A stretch of 64,000 nucleotides of DNA from positions 2,356,001-2,420,000 of the forward strand of contig JAPNXP010000003.1 of NCBI GenBank assembly GCA_028753945.1, read 5' to 3'. The stretch is from Hexactinellida sp. DTS-2022. Lineage: Eukaryota > Porifera > Hexactinellida. The position numbers and the translations under genes were made by a program. Below are positions 1 to 11,068 of this stretch, piece after piece (positions within the stretch are counted from its first letter, which is position 1; each line of letters opens with the position of its first letter). Under the pieces are notes generated by a model, which saw only the letters and a program-made list of their open reading frames with translations, was not told the origin of the DNA and ran no database searches.

Positions 1-345
1 TTGAATATTACGTAAAGTCAATTCCAAAAGAATGAACAGTGTACTATAAATATAATTGAATAAATATGAATTTAATTTCGTACTTAGTATGTACTTAAGT
101 ACAACAATATTAGTGAATACGACTTAAGTACGTACTTAGTATTCTTAGTGAATACGGCCCGGTTTTTTTTTAAACTAATCGCGTTTTTCTAACTAACTAT
201 TTATTCTAAATCTGTAAGATATTCCAATTTTTGTTTTATTTTAAATCGGATTTTTCTTATTTTATTTCCATGCAAATAATTGGTTTGAAAAACCCGGTTT
301 CGACTGTATTCAATTTATACTTTTATAGCAATATTAAATCTCTAG
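1..345. other. Intron or upstream sequence of the adhesion GPCR, with an end of a TTCACTAAG-type element
   Basis: No coding exon is seen. Bases about 60-165 carry reiterated ACTTAAGTAC and CTTAGTATT motifs and end in TTAGTGAATACGG, the same terminal motif seen near 29.6, 38.4 and 48.6 kb, so this is probably one end of a non-autonomous transposon. A good splice acceptor (polypyrimidine stretch then CTCTAG) ends at 345. Confidence 0.45.
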
Positions 346-2867
346 ATACTTGTAAAGAAGGAGATACTTCCTGCTTCAAAGATTCAGATGAAGATGGCTA
401 CCCGGACACTGGAATGTTTTGCCCCAACCTAGACGCATTTTGTAAGGATAATTGCCCTACCATCTATAACCCTTCACAAAGCGATTGTAATGAAAATGGT
501 ATTGGTGATGTATGCGATTATACATGTGAGCCTGAAACAGACCAAACCTTCTTCTATAATTGGACTTGCACTGAAGGCGGTAATGCTCAGTATATGCCTT
601 GTTTTCAAGGTGATGGAACTGCAAATCGTTTGTGTAAAGAAGATGGAAATTGGAGTGATTTAATAGATACTTCAAACTGTTTCAGTCCAGAATATGTAGT
701 GTTTCGAGGAAATATATCAATTGATATCTTAGAAAACTTTGCTAATGTTGTTTCTATGAAAGCACCAGAGACTGCTGGGGATGTCGGTGTGATCGTTGAT
801 ATACTAAATACTACAATTAAGGCTACATTAAATGTCAGCTCAACTGAACGTGATAATATTGTCGATAACACATTGAAAGTAATTGATGTTATAACCGATG
901 ATTCAAATCTAAAATTGTTAGTACAATCTCAACCAACAACGAATGTCGCACAAAAGATTATTAACATAATGGAGCAACAAGCTAGTAGTCTTGCATTGAA
1001 TCAACCAACCAACATACGTGTGAATACAGCTAAAAATGTATTTCTTGAGATAAAAACGATCAATTTAACTCAAAGCGGAGCACTAGTGATTAATGCATAT
1101 AATATTCAAGGTGAAAAGGAAGGACAAGCTACTCCTAGTGTTATTATTCCAATCCCAAAAGATATCGATCCACAGAAAAGTCTATCTGTTTCAGTGGTTG
1201 TCATGAAGAATATCGGAAAATTGATTACTACCTTTGCCGACGCAATCACTGTTGGTACTGGAGGTCTGAAATTGAGTGCCTTTTCTAATTTCGAGATAGT
1301 ATCACCAGTAATCTCTGTTCAATTATTTTTAGACAATGAACTAATAACAGGCGATGGTACAGATACTCTTGTTGAGTTGTCTGTCCCCCTGTCTCTTAGT
1401 GGAATTGATTTAAATCAGAATTATATTAAGCCCACTTGCCTCGCTTTGAACAACACAGCCAGCTCAAATCCTGAATGGTATGATGGAGGCATACAGAATG
1501 TCTCTAGTATTGATATTGATTCAGATGATATTGTAAGGTGTCTACCAGATCATACTACACCTTTTGTCGTACTAGTTGGTGTGGGTAATTTGGAAAGTCA
1601 GTCTGTTGTTTTGAATATATTATCTTACGTTGGGTGCTCGCTTTCGGTAATTTGTCTAATGATCAGCTTGGTTATTTATTTACTTTTTGGAAGAAGACTT
1701 TTACGAAAAATCTATCATTTTGTACATTTTCAATTGGCTTTTTCTCTCTGCTTACTCTATTTGACATTTCTCTTTGGTGTAGAACCTGCCTATGCTAACG
1801 TGTGGTTGTACATTCCTTGTAAGTTAGTGACAGTTATAGTACAGTACTTATTGTTAGTTGTATTTCTATGGATGTTGATGGAGGGTCTAGTTGTACTAAT
1901 AATGATAATGTTTCCTTTCCACCAATTTGGATGGAAACACTTTGTTATATTTTCTATAATTTCATGGGCTATTCCATTACTTTATATTGTTCCTTTTATT
2001 CCTTTCTTCCACGAATATTACACCTCTCCTCCAATTGTTAATTCATCTATTCAATCTTTGACTAACATGGCAAAATTCTGTTTTATTCATAATGATGAAA
2101 CTTTAAACTTGATTTTATCTGTGACTATACCATTAGCACTGATTATCATTTTAAATGTGGTTTTTCTGATTGCTGTTATTGCTCGTTGTTTATTTCTTAT
2201 TCTTAAGCAGAGAAGTTTAACCAAATTCCAGCGAGCACAAAAAACATCCCTGCGTTTGTTGCGGCTCTTAATTGTTATGTTTCCAGTATTAGGATTTGGA
2301 TGGATTTTCGGTTTGCTTGCTATCTACTTTAATACTGCTGTTTTTGCTTGGATGTTCACTATTTTATGCGCCTTCCAAGGGCTTTTTTTCCTTTTTTTCG
2401 TGCTCTTGATTCGTCGTGATATCCAACAATCTATTGTGAGTGCTCTCAATCTGAAAGCTACTTTCTTAACTATGCAATCTAGAATCTCGAGTCAATTTTC
2501 AAAACCAGTTTCCACCAAAGAAAGCCAATTTGTTACGAAACATACTCTCATTTTTGATCGTCCAAAGTATACTGGTGAGCCAGATTTACACTCCCCACCA
2601 TCTTTTGTGGATATAATTGAATCCGAAGATGATATGAAAACTCTAAGTAAATTGTTTTTGGCAAAAGAATCTGGTTTATTCCCACCTACTGTTGAACTTG
2701 AAGATATGTTAATGTTCTATGAAGATCGTCACTGGCCCTGGGTGGATTTGGATGTAAAGAATAAAGAGTTAGATATTGATCCAGAACAAAACAAATTTTT
2801 GTTTGATAGAATTGCAAAAGATCTTGATGAGATTACAACACAGATCACTGAAGTTTATCCTATGTAG
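346..2867 (+). CDS. Adhesion G-protein-coupled receptor with TSP3 repeat (3' terminal exon)
   Basis: Seven-pass receptor of the adhesion GPCR class, expected at the plasma membrane. Order: a thrombospondin type-3 repeat (about 376-520; DSDEDGYPD, DNCP, NGIGDVCD); a Cys/Trp-rich hormone-receptor-like module (about 526-680); a long GAIN-type region; a GPS motif (1438-1590); seven hydrophobic helices (about 1600-2430); and an acidic cytoplasmic tail. The frame opens at 231, but no signal peptide follows that start. The CTCTAG acceptor at 345 gives a phase-1 entry into the frame, so I treat this as the last exon of a gene starting upstream of the window. The GPS is unusual: only two of the usual four cysteines are present, and the cleavage tripeptide reads His-Thr-Thr (1551-1559), not His-Leu-Thr/Ser. 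A decayed paralogue lies at 12.4-13.4 kb. Family assignment is firm; ligand and coupling cannot be read. Confidence 0.9.
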
Positions 2868-3181
2868 CGAATTCTTGTCAATATTTAGGTTCATCATATT
2901 CATTTCGCTTTAGATTTATTTTCATGACATTTATTCCAACCTTTCATTCAATCTTCATATATTTGTAACTAATATCCATAAATTTTTATATCTTAACGCT
3001 TGACCCTATGCTCTTTCAATTCGTTTCTACTAATTTCGTAGACAGTGAACTTAATTATCACAAAATTTCCTCCTGATTTGATTGTGAATCTATATGGTTT
3101 TAAGTGTCATTTATATTGCCAAACACGTTTGTCGAATATCCATTTAGTATTGTATATACATATTGTTTAGCTATAATTTCT
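2868..3181. other. 3' flank of the GPCR gene
   Basis: AT-rich sequence after the stop codon. It probably contains the 3' UTR. No gene or clear repeat is seen. Confidence 0.4.
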
Positions 3182-4146
3182 CTTTAGATAAGGACTGGAA
3201 CGTCGCGATCTCGGGGTTTTAACTTGAGTGTTTTAACTTGAGTCTGAGAGGCTCCAATTTAAAATTGAAAAAGCATTAGGTTTCCGGTTTCCAAATGTGT
3301 TTTTTGGCATATATGGGTAACTTTTGGCACCCGCCAACAAGTTGAGGTTTCCACTCATAATTTCTCACACCTCGACAAGTTATGACGTCATTGTCACATT
3401 TCGAGAACTGTGAAAATTCACTTAATTGCGCATAACTCTCGCCCTCTAAGAGATAAAAATCTCAAAATTTCATAGAACATGCACATTAATGATGCGGACA
3501 CGTTGATCACACCAGATCACCAATATGCTAACTCATTAACACATGATGACGTCATCACTAAAATTTGACATTGTTAAATTCTACTATTTGGGCCTATTTT
3601 CGCTTATATTCAATGTTAGAAGTATATAAACCACACACCAACCGCGAAGCGGTTAGTGTGTGGTTGTGTTCTGACGTGAAGCAACCTAGCAAGCGAAGCG
3701 CGAGTATACTTCGAAACCTTGAATATAATGCGTAAATAGGCCTAAAATAGTAGAATTTAATAATGTGAAATTTACTGATTACGTCATCATGTGATAATGG
3801 GTTAGCATATTGGTGATCTGTTGTGACCAACGTGTCCGCATCATTAATGTACATGTTCTATTAAATTTTCAGATTTTTCTCTCTTAAAGGGCGCGAATTG
3901 TGTGCGATTAAGTGAATTTTCAGGGTTCTCGAAATGTGACAATGACGTCATAACTTGTCGAGGTGTGAGAAATTTTGAGTGGAAACCTCAACTTGTCGGG
4001 TGCCAAAAGTTACCCCTATATGTAGTATATGCCAAAAATCACATTTGGAAACTGAAAACCTAATGCTTTTTTTCAATTTTAAAATTGGAGCCTCTCAGAC
4101 TCAAGTTAAAACCCCGAGATCGCGACGTCCAAGTCCTTATCTAAAG
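3182..4146. mobile_element. Foldback (long inverted repeat) element, about 965 bp
   Basis: Starts CTTTAGATAAGGACT and ends with the complement AGTCCTTATCTAAAG. The arms stay complementary (CGCGATCTCGGGGTTTTAAC, TGACGTCATTGTCACATTTC, CGTGTCCGCATCAT) almost to the centre, where a hairpin around CCGCGAAGCGG (about 3642) sits. Related half-arms recur at 10.3-10.6, 16.2-16.5 and 26.5-26.9 kb. No transposase frame; non-autonomous. Small reading frames inside are chance. Confidence 0.75.
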
Positions 4147-4639
4147 GAGTCTATGAATTTCATTCATTTTAATTTAGATTGTTAATTATACGGTTAAACA
4201 TTCTAGCATTTTATAATTAAAACAAATATTAACTCAAGAAATACTTTAAACTGAAAAAAAATTTATACACATTATTTCGTTGACAATAAATTTGCATATT
4301 CCGGAGTCCAAACTTGCCCCACAATAAATTCCTTAAAATTGTTTTTCTGGTAGCCCGTGAGTCTGCATCCTGTTCTTGGTAGAATGTAATGAAAATCTAC
4401 CTTTCCAAATATACATTAGATAATCCAATACTTGCCTAATATCAAACAGGGTATTTCTATCCGACAACCTAGTTTGCTTACCTATTTCATAGCATATTAT
4501 CACATTTATAATTAGGTTGTTGGTTAGGTGATAATTATTGAAAACCCATTCAGAACTATGTAGTAACCTAGGTGGCTCTTTAACAAAGCCAGCCCTATTA
4601 ATTATTCACTACAAAGTATTTCCGCCTACAGCTATTATA
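4147..4639. other. Intergenic, no gene seen
   Basis: AT-rich sequence with several stops in every frame. No repeat family recognised. Confidence 0.35.
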
Positions 4640-6135
4640 ATGCCTACACTTCAACTCGTCGTTTTGATGGTAATCTTTTTAAACATGTGGCAGTGGAATG
4701 CTTACCATTAATTATATATACTTCGATTCAAGAGGTAAAATTTTTGATGGCGATCGATGCGACTTGTTTATTTCTGATTGCGACCCGATCTTTGACATTT
4801 GTCTCAGGTATGGATACAGCACTTCGAATGCTACTTTCAATTGTAGTTCAAGTGGAATTGTATTCCCTCAAATATTATCAGAGACCTGTTTCGTAAAAAT
4901 ATGTCCCGCTATTTATATGGACACTTATTTACAAAACCATGGATACTTTGTAAAAATTTGTCCACTTACGATTAGAGTAAGAATCTCCGCATTTTAGTCT
5001 ATTTTCTAGAGATATCACGTCCTTTCTGGGTTTTGTAAAAGCACAGATGTGTTTATTTACGGTCACTCATTTATTCAATTTCCGAATACAAGAATCAATG
5101 CTGTTTTTGATTATCCGTTAACATATCTATTCCTCGTAGTCAATATAAACCATGATCTTCTGAAATTATGGCACTACATTATTAATCTCACAATGATCAT
5201 TTCGTACTTTAGGTATCTTAGAAACTAAGTTGTCTAAATTGATTTATAATTGTAATATTCTGACAAATTATGAAAAGTGTAATCTCTTATACAATAATTA
5301 CGCAATAACACTGCTAATATTTAAGAGATCTGTTAATTAACTAGTAAATAAATTCTGTAACCGTTAACCGATTAACCAAATCCTGGTTTACACTGGCTGT
5401 TAGGCAGGTTCAACTGTAATTATATCAAGTCACAATTGAGCTAATTGTTTCTAATATAGTGGAACATTTGCATGTAATTGTAGGTTAACTAATACTACAG
5501 TCCAACTTATTCTCGAAATAAAAATTTGTCCTACTCTCCCCGGTGCAGTGTTTGCAACTTTGCATTAACAAGAGTCATAGCATCTATACACTAAGGCAAT
5601 GGCGCGCTTATAAATTTTGAATTAATACTAGTTATAATAACACTCTAGGGGTTCTCGGACATATTTTTACAAGTATCCATGGTTTTGTAAATAAGTGTCC
5701 ATATAAATAGCTGGACATATTTTTACGAAACAGACCTATCTGAATAAGAATAATGTGACATTTAGTTTAATTATTAGTCAAACAGTTAATCCAGTGATAT
5801 ATAACTGACGATCTATTTGATGGAATGTTTTGAGATATCAATGGTTGTAGAAGATGACGACTCACTATTAGTGAAAGCATCGATCATGTGATTATGATGA
5901 TTACAGCTACAAAACGAACTAATTTCAGCTCAGTATTAACATTCCCAGGAACACGTACTTCTTTTGTAACAGACTGCTCTTAGTTACAAATTCCAATGTG
6001 ACACTGATTATTATGATGCCGATTGTACTGTGTATTGTGTAGCTCAGGATAATACGAGCGGACATTACACTTGTGATTATCAAACAGGAGCTAAGGCATG
6101 TAACTTGGGATATTTCGGAGTGGATTGTGATATCG
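4640..6135 (+). pseudogene. Decayed Delta-like Notch ligand (signal peptide, MNNL and DSL regions)
   Basis: A Met at 4640 opens a hydrophobic leader. One base out of frame, from about 4698, follows an MNNL-type sequence (GKIFDGDRCD, CDPIFDICLR). It is interrupted by a TIR element at 4888-5731 and resumes at about 5738 with VTFSLII, which matches the conserved FSLIIEA end of MNNL. A DSL domain lies at 5984-6135 (FQCDTDYYDADC, GHYTCD, GYFGVDCD) and ends at a GTCAGT donor. The DSL stretch is out of frame with the preceding TDCS by about 4 bases, and in-frame stops follow the MNNL part. Known role of the family: transmembrane ligand for Notch. No EGF repeats or transmembrane exon were found downstream, so this is a relic. 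Domain identity is fairly sure. Complete loss of function is inferred. Confidence 0.72.
4888..5731. mobile_element. TIR element (844 bp) inserted in the Delta-like coding sequence
   Basis: Terminal inverted repeats begin GTTTCGTAAAAATATGTCC and extend for about 70 bp with small differences. A perfect 6-bp target duplication, AGACCT, flanks it (4882-4887 and 5732-5737). Removing the element and one AGACCT copy restores an open MNNL frame across the junction. No transposase frame inside. Superfamily not assigned. Confidence 0.8.
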
Positions 6136-6401
6136 GTCAGTTTATATTTTGTTTCTTTACGATCTCTTTATCTACTTACTCTCGTTAGTGAGATCATACA
6201 AGACCATCGAATTGTCAAAACAAATATTGGGGGCGAGTTAATTTAGTTTTAACTGAGCCGCGAAAAATTTGTGTGGGGAGTGGCAAATTAATCAATCCCA
6301 AATTTAGCAATGTTGGGTGAGGGTTGCGAAAAGATTACTTTTTTGAATTTCTGTTAAATGTTAATTTTTTAATTAATACTTTCTTAATTAAGGGATTATA
6401 T

Positions 6402-6598
6402 CAGTGATGGATCTAGATTTTTATCTCAGGGGGGGGGGGGGGGGAGTTAACGAAGTCCAATTGAAGTCAGGGGGGGGGGTAATTTAGATTTCGCTATAGT
6501 TAATTAACCCCCCCCCTGAAAGGGGGGGGGTCAGAAAAAATCTCAGGGGGGTCCTTTTTCTCAAAAAATAATTTCAGGGGGGTATAGATGAAACCCTG
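6402..6598. mobile_element. hAT-type MITE with poly-G runs
   Basis: Starts CAGTGATGGATCTA and ends TATAGATGAAACCCTG. The 8-bp target duplication GATTATAT lies at 6394-6401 and 6599-6606. It contains several runs of 7-15 G and one run of C, which could form G-quadruplexes. Confidence 0.75.
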
Positions 6599-6884
6599 GA
6601 TTATATATAATTATATAATTATATAATAGGGCCATATAAACAATAGTGTAGTTAAAATCTTTATTTGAAAGAGTTGTGTGTAGATAAGTGAACCGTTATC
6701 GCTTATGAGATAAAATATATTAGTCCGATAATCCGATTGTAGGAAACAGGTTTCCAGTTTGAAATGTAAAATTCAAGACGAAGTAAAAAGTATCGAGAAA
6801 TAACTGAATAACATCACAGATTGGTTTGGGTGGTATACATAAGAAAGAAAATACATGTTTTTAATATATAATTTATTTGGGAAA

Positions 6885-7063
6885 CAAATAACTTATATAG
6901 AGCTCAGCTCTAGTAGAGTACAGTTTTTCAGTATGTGTATTCAGGCACTGAGAAAGGTCAGTTTTCCCAGAGTTTGAAATTGACCTTTAGAAAGTAAGCC
7001 TGGGCTTTTAGTATGGGAAAAAATCTGAACTCTACTAGAGCTCAGCTCTATATAAGGATTCTC
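6885..7063. mobile_element. Mutator-type MITE, copy 1
   Basis: The 9-bp target duplication TTTGGGAAA lies at 6876-6884 and 7064-7072. The inverted ends share CTTATATAGAGCTCAGCTCT and its complement. A second copy with a different 9-bp duplication is at 22076. A 9-bp duplication is typical of Mutator-like elements. Confidence 0.8.
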
Positions 7064-7530
7064 TTTGGGAAATGCTTCTAGATTGGACAAACTCCTTTCT
7101 AATGTAATTTTCAGGCAATGACAAGGTTATTATTTTTACATCAAAAGTTTACCTTTGAGCAAAGTATTATACATATTGAAAATGTATTAGTATTTAATGT
7201 AACTCTCTCTGCACAAAATATGTTTTGAAAGTCTGTTGATACTTGTATTTTAGAAACATTACCAGGTATGTATACTATTTAGTATCGCATTATCAGTAAA
7301 ATCTCACATACGGAAACTTCTTATCAAATTTCAGTGTTGGTGCAGAATCACTAATGGGAGGGGGGGGGCTAAATTGGAAAAATTGCAATTGGTCTATTTT
7401 TACTGTCTACTATACTTAGTATAGTGGTCCAGTATTGAAATCACTGCGTTAGTTAGTTATTATTATTAGTTTTAGTCGGTATCCTCTCCACAGAACAGAG
7501 TTTGATAACGAAGAGCTTAAATTTTCAGGA

Positions 7531-8336
7531 TACTCTCATGAGTTACAGGTGTGCACCTGGGGTCATGATTTGTTATTATTTTGGACATATTTCAGCACAT
7601 AGTAATGTTATAACAGGAAAAATAGATTGTTGTCATATTCATTTATATGCATCGAGAGAGAATTCATTTCTACACCTTTTTGTTATTCACAAATTTTCAA
7701 ATTGGGCTTAGCTGGTCATTAATTTAGTTGCATATTCCTTCGTTTACCCTTCACAACTCCTACAGTACTTATATTGTACTTGACAGGTACCATTTTACTG
7801 GTACAATGGGTGTATTCTGTATAGTGGGTTTTACTCTATACTTTATCCTCTTGTAGCTTATAAGCTTGATGAAACTGCTCTTTCTCTCGGTTATCTACCT
7901 AAATTGAATATAGATGGGTTATCAAGTGAACTTGATATGTTTCTTAATTTGTTTAAAAAAGGCGAAATTTTTCTGCTTATATTTTCTGTATCTTTCCAGC
8001 TACAGTAGAGCCTCTGAACAACGGACACCTTGGGACCGGAACCGTTGTCCGTTATTTAGAGGTTGTCCGCTATTTAGAGGTTGCTTTTCTATTAGACATA
8101 TGCTAAATAAATAAATCCGTGCCACGAGGGTTGTCCGTTATTTAGAGGTTGTCCGCTATTTGGAGTGTCCGTTATGGGAGGCTCCACTGTATATATTTAA
8201 GTGTAACGTGCTTACCAATGCATTTTATTTCTAGGGTTATACGAAAACTCCTGAATCTGCTAATAATTGTGAAACTTATCTATTTATGCACCTGTATATT
8301 GATTATAACTACAAGCTAATTGATGGTGAATGGATG
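7531..8336 (+). other. Possible decayed exons, not identified
   Basis: Three stretches preceded by acceptor-like AGs read open for 35-60 codons: about 7531-7710, 7792-8000 (includes LSLGYLPKLNIDGLSSELDM) and 8235-8350 (includes ANNCETYLFMHLYIDYNYKL). No family was recognised, and the frames do not join cleanly. They could be remnants of the Delta-like gene's neighbour or chance. A pogo-type MITE interrupts the second. Confidence 0.2.
8003..8189. mobile_element. pogo/Tc1-type MITE, copy A
   Basis: Flanked by TA (8001-8002, 8190-8191). Ends CAGTAGAGCCTC and GAGGCTCCACTG. Internal direct repeats of GTCCGTTATTTAGAGGTT. A near-identical copy lies at 30969-31139. Confidence 0.75.
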
Positions 8337-8463
8337 CAAAGATTTATCAAGATTTAGCTGTTTTTTTTTTTCAAGCATGAAAAGATTTACATTTCCTCTA
8401 CACATTATAGTAGGCAATGATGAGACTTTTGAAGTTTTGAATGTATTCTTGTCTTTACAAATA

Positions 8464-9311
8464 ATCTCAGATGTGTGGTTACAGGCCTTCATCTGGGTGC
8501 GTGATTTTAATGAAAATGCTGGAAGGGTGCGTGAAATTGGAATTAATTGGGTGCGCAGTGCGCACCCAGAGTATTTTTAATACTAAATTTGGTCTTTTTT
8601 TGGTAAATATGCTATTTTTGGTTTATTTGGGTGCGCGATTGTAAAATAAACATTTCCTAGGGTGCGCGGATCTCTTAGGGCTAGATGAAGGCCTGTGTGG
8701 TTAAGCTGTTTAGGCGCCATTTAATGATGACGGTAACAATTTATGGTAAAATGAAAAAAATTCAAATATCATAAATTTGATTTTCTTCCTACTTTCTAAT
8801 AATTTTAGAACAGGAATATAAAAATAGGGATATATTTCACACTCCAAAGGCTACTAAATCACAAAATGGCGACATTCTCTTAATAATTAAAAATTATAAA
8901 GCAACCTCATGCTAAAATACAAGTAGTTTCCGAGTTACAACTTACTATTTTCGTCCATAAAACGTATATAATTGCTGGTTATATATATTCATTCTCATTA
9001 TATATTCGGAAATGTTTACTAAGTATATTAGCAAAATATCTTAATTTCTCGTAGTTTTATTAGACTCGAATTGTATATATAGTATATTTGTGGTGTCATC
9101 ATTAAATGGCGCCTTAACAGCTTAACCACACATCTGAGATTCTAATAAGTGGTTCCATTGGACTCGCAATGGTTGATTAGCCCATATACAACCCAAATAA
9201 TAACAATAGGAGGCATAGTTTATCCTAGAATGAAATTAGAAACTGGCTTCTTTGTTTTATGGCCTTCTCCGCGACATATACTTATAGCCGTATATTAAGT
9301 AGGTCATGTAG
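8464..9311. mobile_element. Degenerate copy of the 11.07-kb foldback element
   Basis: Shares GTTAAGCTGTTTAGG, AAATGGCGCC, CAGCTTAACCACACATCTGA, CGCAATGGTTGATTA and the right end TATAGCCGTAT..TAAGTAGGTCATG with the element at 11069-11850. Its left arm is truncated, and a hAT MITE (8482-8695) is inserted in it. Confidence 0.6.
8482..8695. mobile_element. hAT-type MITE with GGGTGCGC repeats
   Basis: Perfect 13-bp inverted ends CAGGCCTTCATCT / AGATGAAGGCCTG. The 8-bp target duplication TGTGGTTA lies at 8474-8481 and 8696-8703. Four or more GGGTGCG(C/T) motifs inside. Inserted in the older foldback copy. Confidence 0.82.
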
Positions 9312-9332
9312 AGTCTTACTATAGTTTTATAC

Positions 9333-9425
9333 TACTAGCCCTTCGGTCTCGGTCGGTTTGCGACTGTTCGGCGCTTCACGCCTCAATTGACGTTCGCTGC
9401 GCGACCTTACTACGCCTTGAAAGTA
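9333..9425 (-). repeat. Helentron-like hairpin terminus
   Basis: Reverse-oriented copy of the terminal cassette that elsewhere ends GACCGAGACCGAAGGGCTCG. Contains GAAGCGCCG- and GCGCAGCG-type hairpins. Solo end or truncated element. Confidence 0.5.
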
Positions 9426-9647
9426 ATTATTTAGAATTATACATCTTTATGGTGTATTAAATATATTCCTCATAAAGTCCCCTTAATAAAATGCTACACA
9501 TTATAATTTGTTAGGAAAATTCAAATCGTGCCATAGTAGCTCAATAAATTTCAGTTGCACGATAAGGATAGCTCGAATCCAAATAATACTAAAAGAAAAA
9601 CATGCAATAGAATATACAAATGATTGATTGGTTAATGGTTAGTCTGT

Positions 9648-9945
9648 ATCACCTTGTATCAATCTGTATCACTTTGTTTCAGTCTGTATCACCTTGTATC
9701 AATCTGTATCACCTTGTATCAATCTGTATCACCTTGTATCAAGTCTGTATTACCTTGTATCAAGTCTGTATTACCTTGTATCAGTCTGTATCACCTTGTA
9801 TCAATCTTTATCACCTTGTATCAATCTGTATCACCTTGTATCAATCTTTATAACCTTGTATCAGTCTGTATCACCTTGTATCAATCTGTATCACCTTGTA
9901 TCAGTCTTGTATCACCTTGTATCAGTCTGTATTAGTATTGTATCA
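9648..9945 (+). repeat. 20-bp minisatellite
   Basis: About 15 tandem copies of CTGTATCACCTTGTATCAAT with substitutions (TTTATCAC, TATTACC) and single-base phase slips. All three plus frames stay open only because of the repeat. Not a gene. Confidence 0.95.
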
Positions 9946-10195
9946 TTCTTAACCATTTTAAATGATCAGTGATTTTCACTTGTTTTCCCTAAAGCGCTCT
10001 TATTGAGCACTGAGCCCCCCTTTTCATTATTGAACCTTATACACAAACCTAATATTCTAGCACATTTCAAACTGTATAAGCGATAAATAGTTGACAAGTC
10101 GTCAAATGACGCGGTTTAGGGAGCAACCTTCCAAATCAAAGATATTATTTCGGTAAAAGCTTGTTTCGATTGATAACGACTTGATTTAATAACTT

Positions 10196-10660
10196 ACTAG
10201 GGCGCTTCGCTTGCTAGGTCGCTTCGCGGCCGAACACAACCACACACCAACCGCTTCGCCATTGGTGTGGGGTTTATATACTCCTAATATTGATTATAAA
10301 GCGTAAATAGGCCTAAAATAGTAGAATTTAACAATGTGAAATTTAGTGATTACGTCATCATGAGATAATGAGTAATCATGTTGATGATCTGGTGTGACCA
10401 ACGTGTCCGCATCATTATTGTACATGTTCTATTAAACTTTCAGATTTTTATCTCTTAGAGGGCGGGAATTATGTGCGATTAAGTGAATTTTCATGCTTCT
10501 TGAAATGTGACAATGACGTCATAACTTGTCGAGGTGTGAGAAATTTTGAGTGGAAACTTCAACTTGTTGGCGGGTGCCAAAAGTTACACCTATATGCCAA
10601 AAATCACATTTGTAAGCCGTCCACTTTCTTCAATCAACTCGGAACATACAAACCAATATC
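10196..10660. repeat. Half-copy of the 3.2-kb foldback family with GCTTCGC hairpins
   Basis: Shares TAGGCCTAAAATAGTAGAATTTAA, GATTACGTCATCATG, CAACGTGTCCGCATCATT and TGACAATGACGTCATAACTT with 3182-4146. Starts beside the hairpin-rich GCGCTTCGCTTGCTAGG segment. Single arm only. Confidence 0.55.
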
Positions 10661-10807
10661 CAGGGCCGGCGCCACCGGGAGTGTCCTGGATGTCCGGACA
10701 CCCACTGCCTCAAGGAAATGAAGCGGTTCTTGTACAATGACACCCACTAGACTATACAGTGGACACCCACTACACCCACACCTCATAATACTTGGCGCCG
10801 GCAATGT
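10661..10807. mobile_element. Short TIR element, hAT-like ends
   Basis: CAGGGCCGGCGCC at one end and GGCGCCGGCAATG at the other, with CACCCACT repeats between. No clean target duplication. The paralogous stretch near 26.85 kb lacks it, which supports an insertion. Confidence 0.5.
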
Positions 10808-11068
10808 ACACACACATATACACACACCCAGCCTTGTGTTTTAATAGTATAGATAGTCTTCAACGATACTTAGTAGTATTTTCCTGTTCAATGGACTGTT
10901 TAGATCGTTGCTAATGGACCCACCTTCCCACTTAGCATAAATCGCTTCTTGAAGGCTTGTTCCCTCTGTATGTGGATCAAGAGCTTAGGAAAGCTTGGGT
11001 GCGCATGCCATGGCATATCCCTGATTTGAAGGCGTTGTGCCATCCTTCAACACAGTTATTAGTGCAAG

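Noticed and set aside
4888-5733. Reading the TIR element as a spliced introner
   Set aside because: GT-AG removal leaves the frame shifted by one into a stop; simple excision of element plus one duplication fits the protein better.
9620-9972. Three overlapping open frames rich in YQSVSPCIN-like repeats
   Set aside because: They are the three frames of a 20-bp minisatellite; openness comes from the repeat, not from selection.
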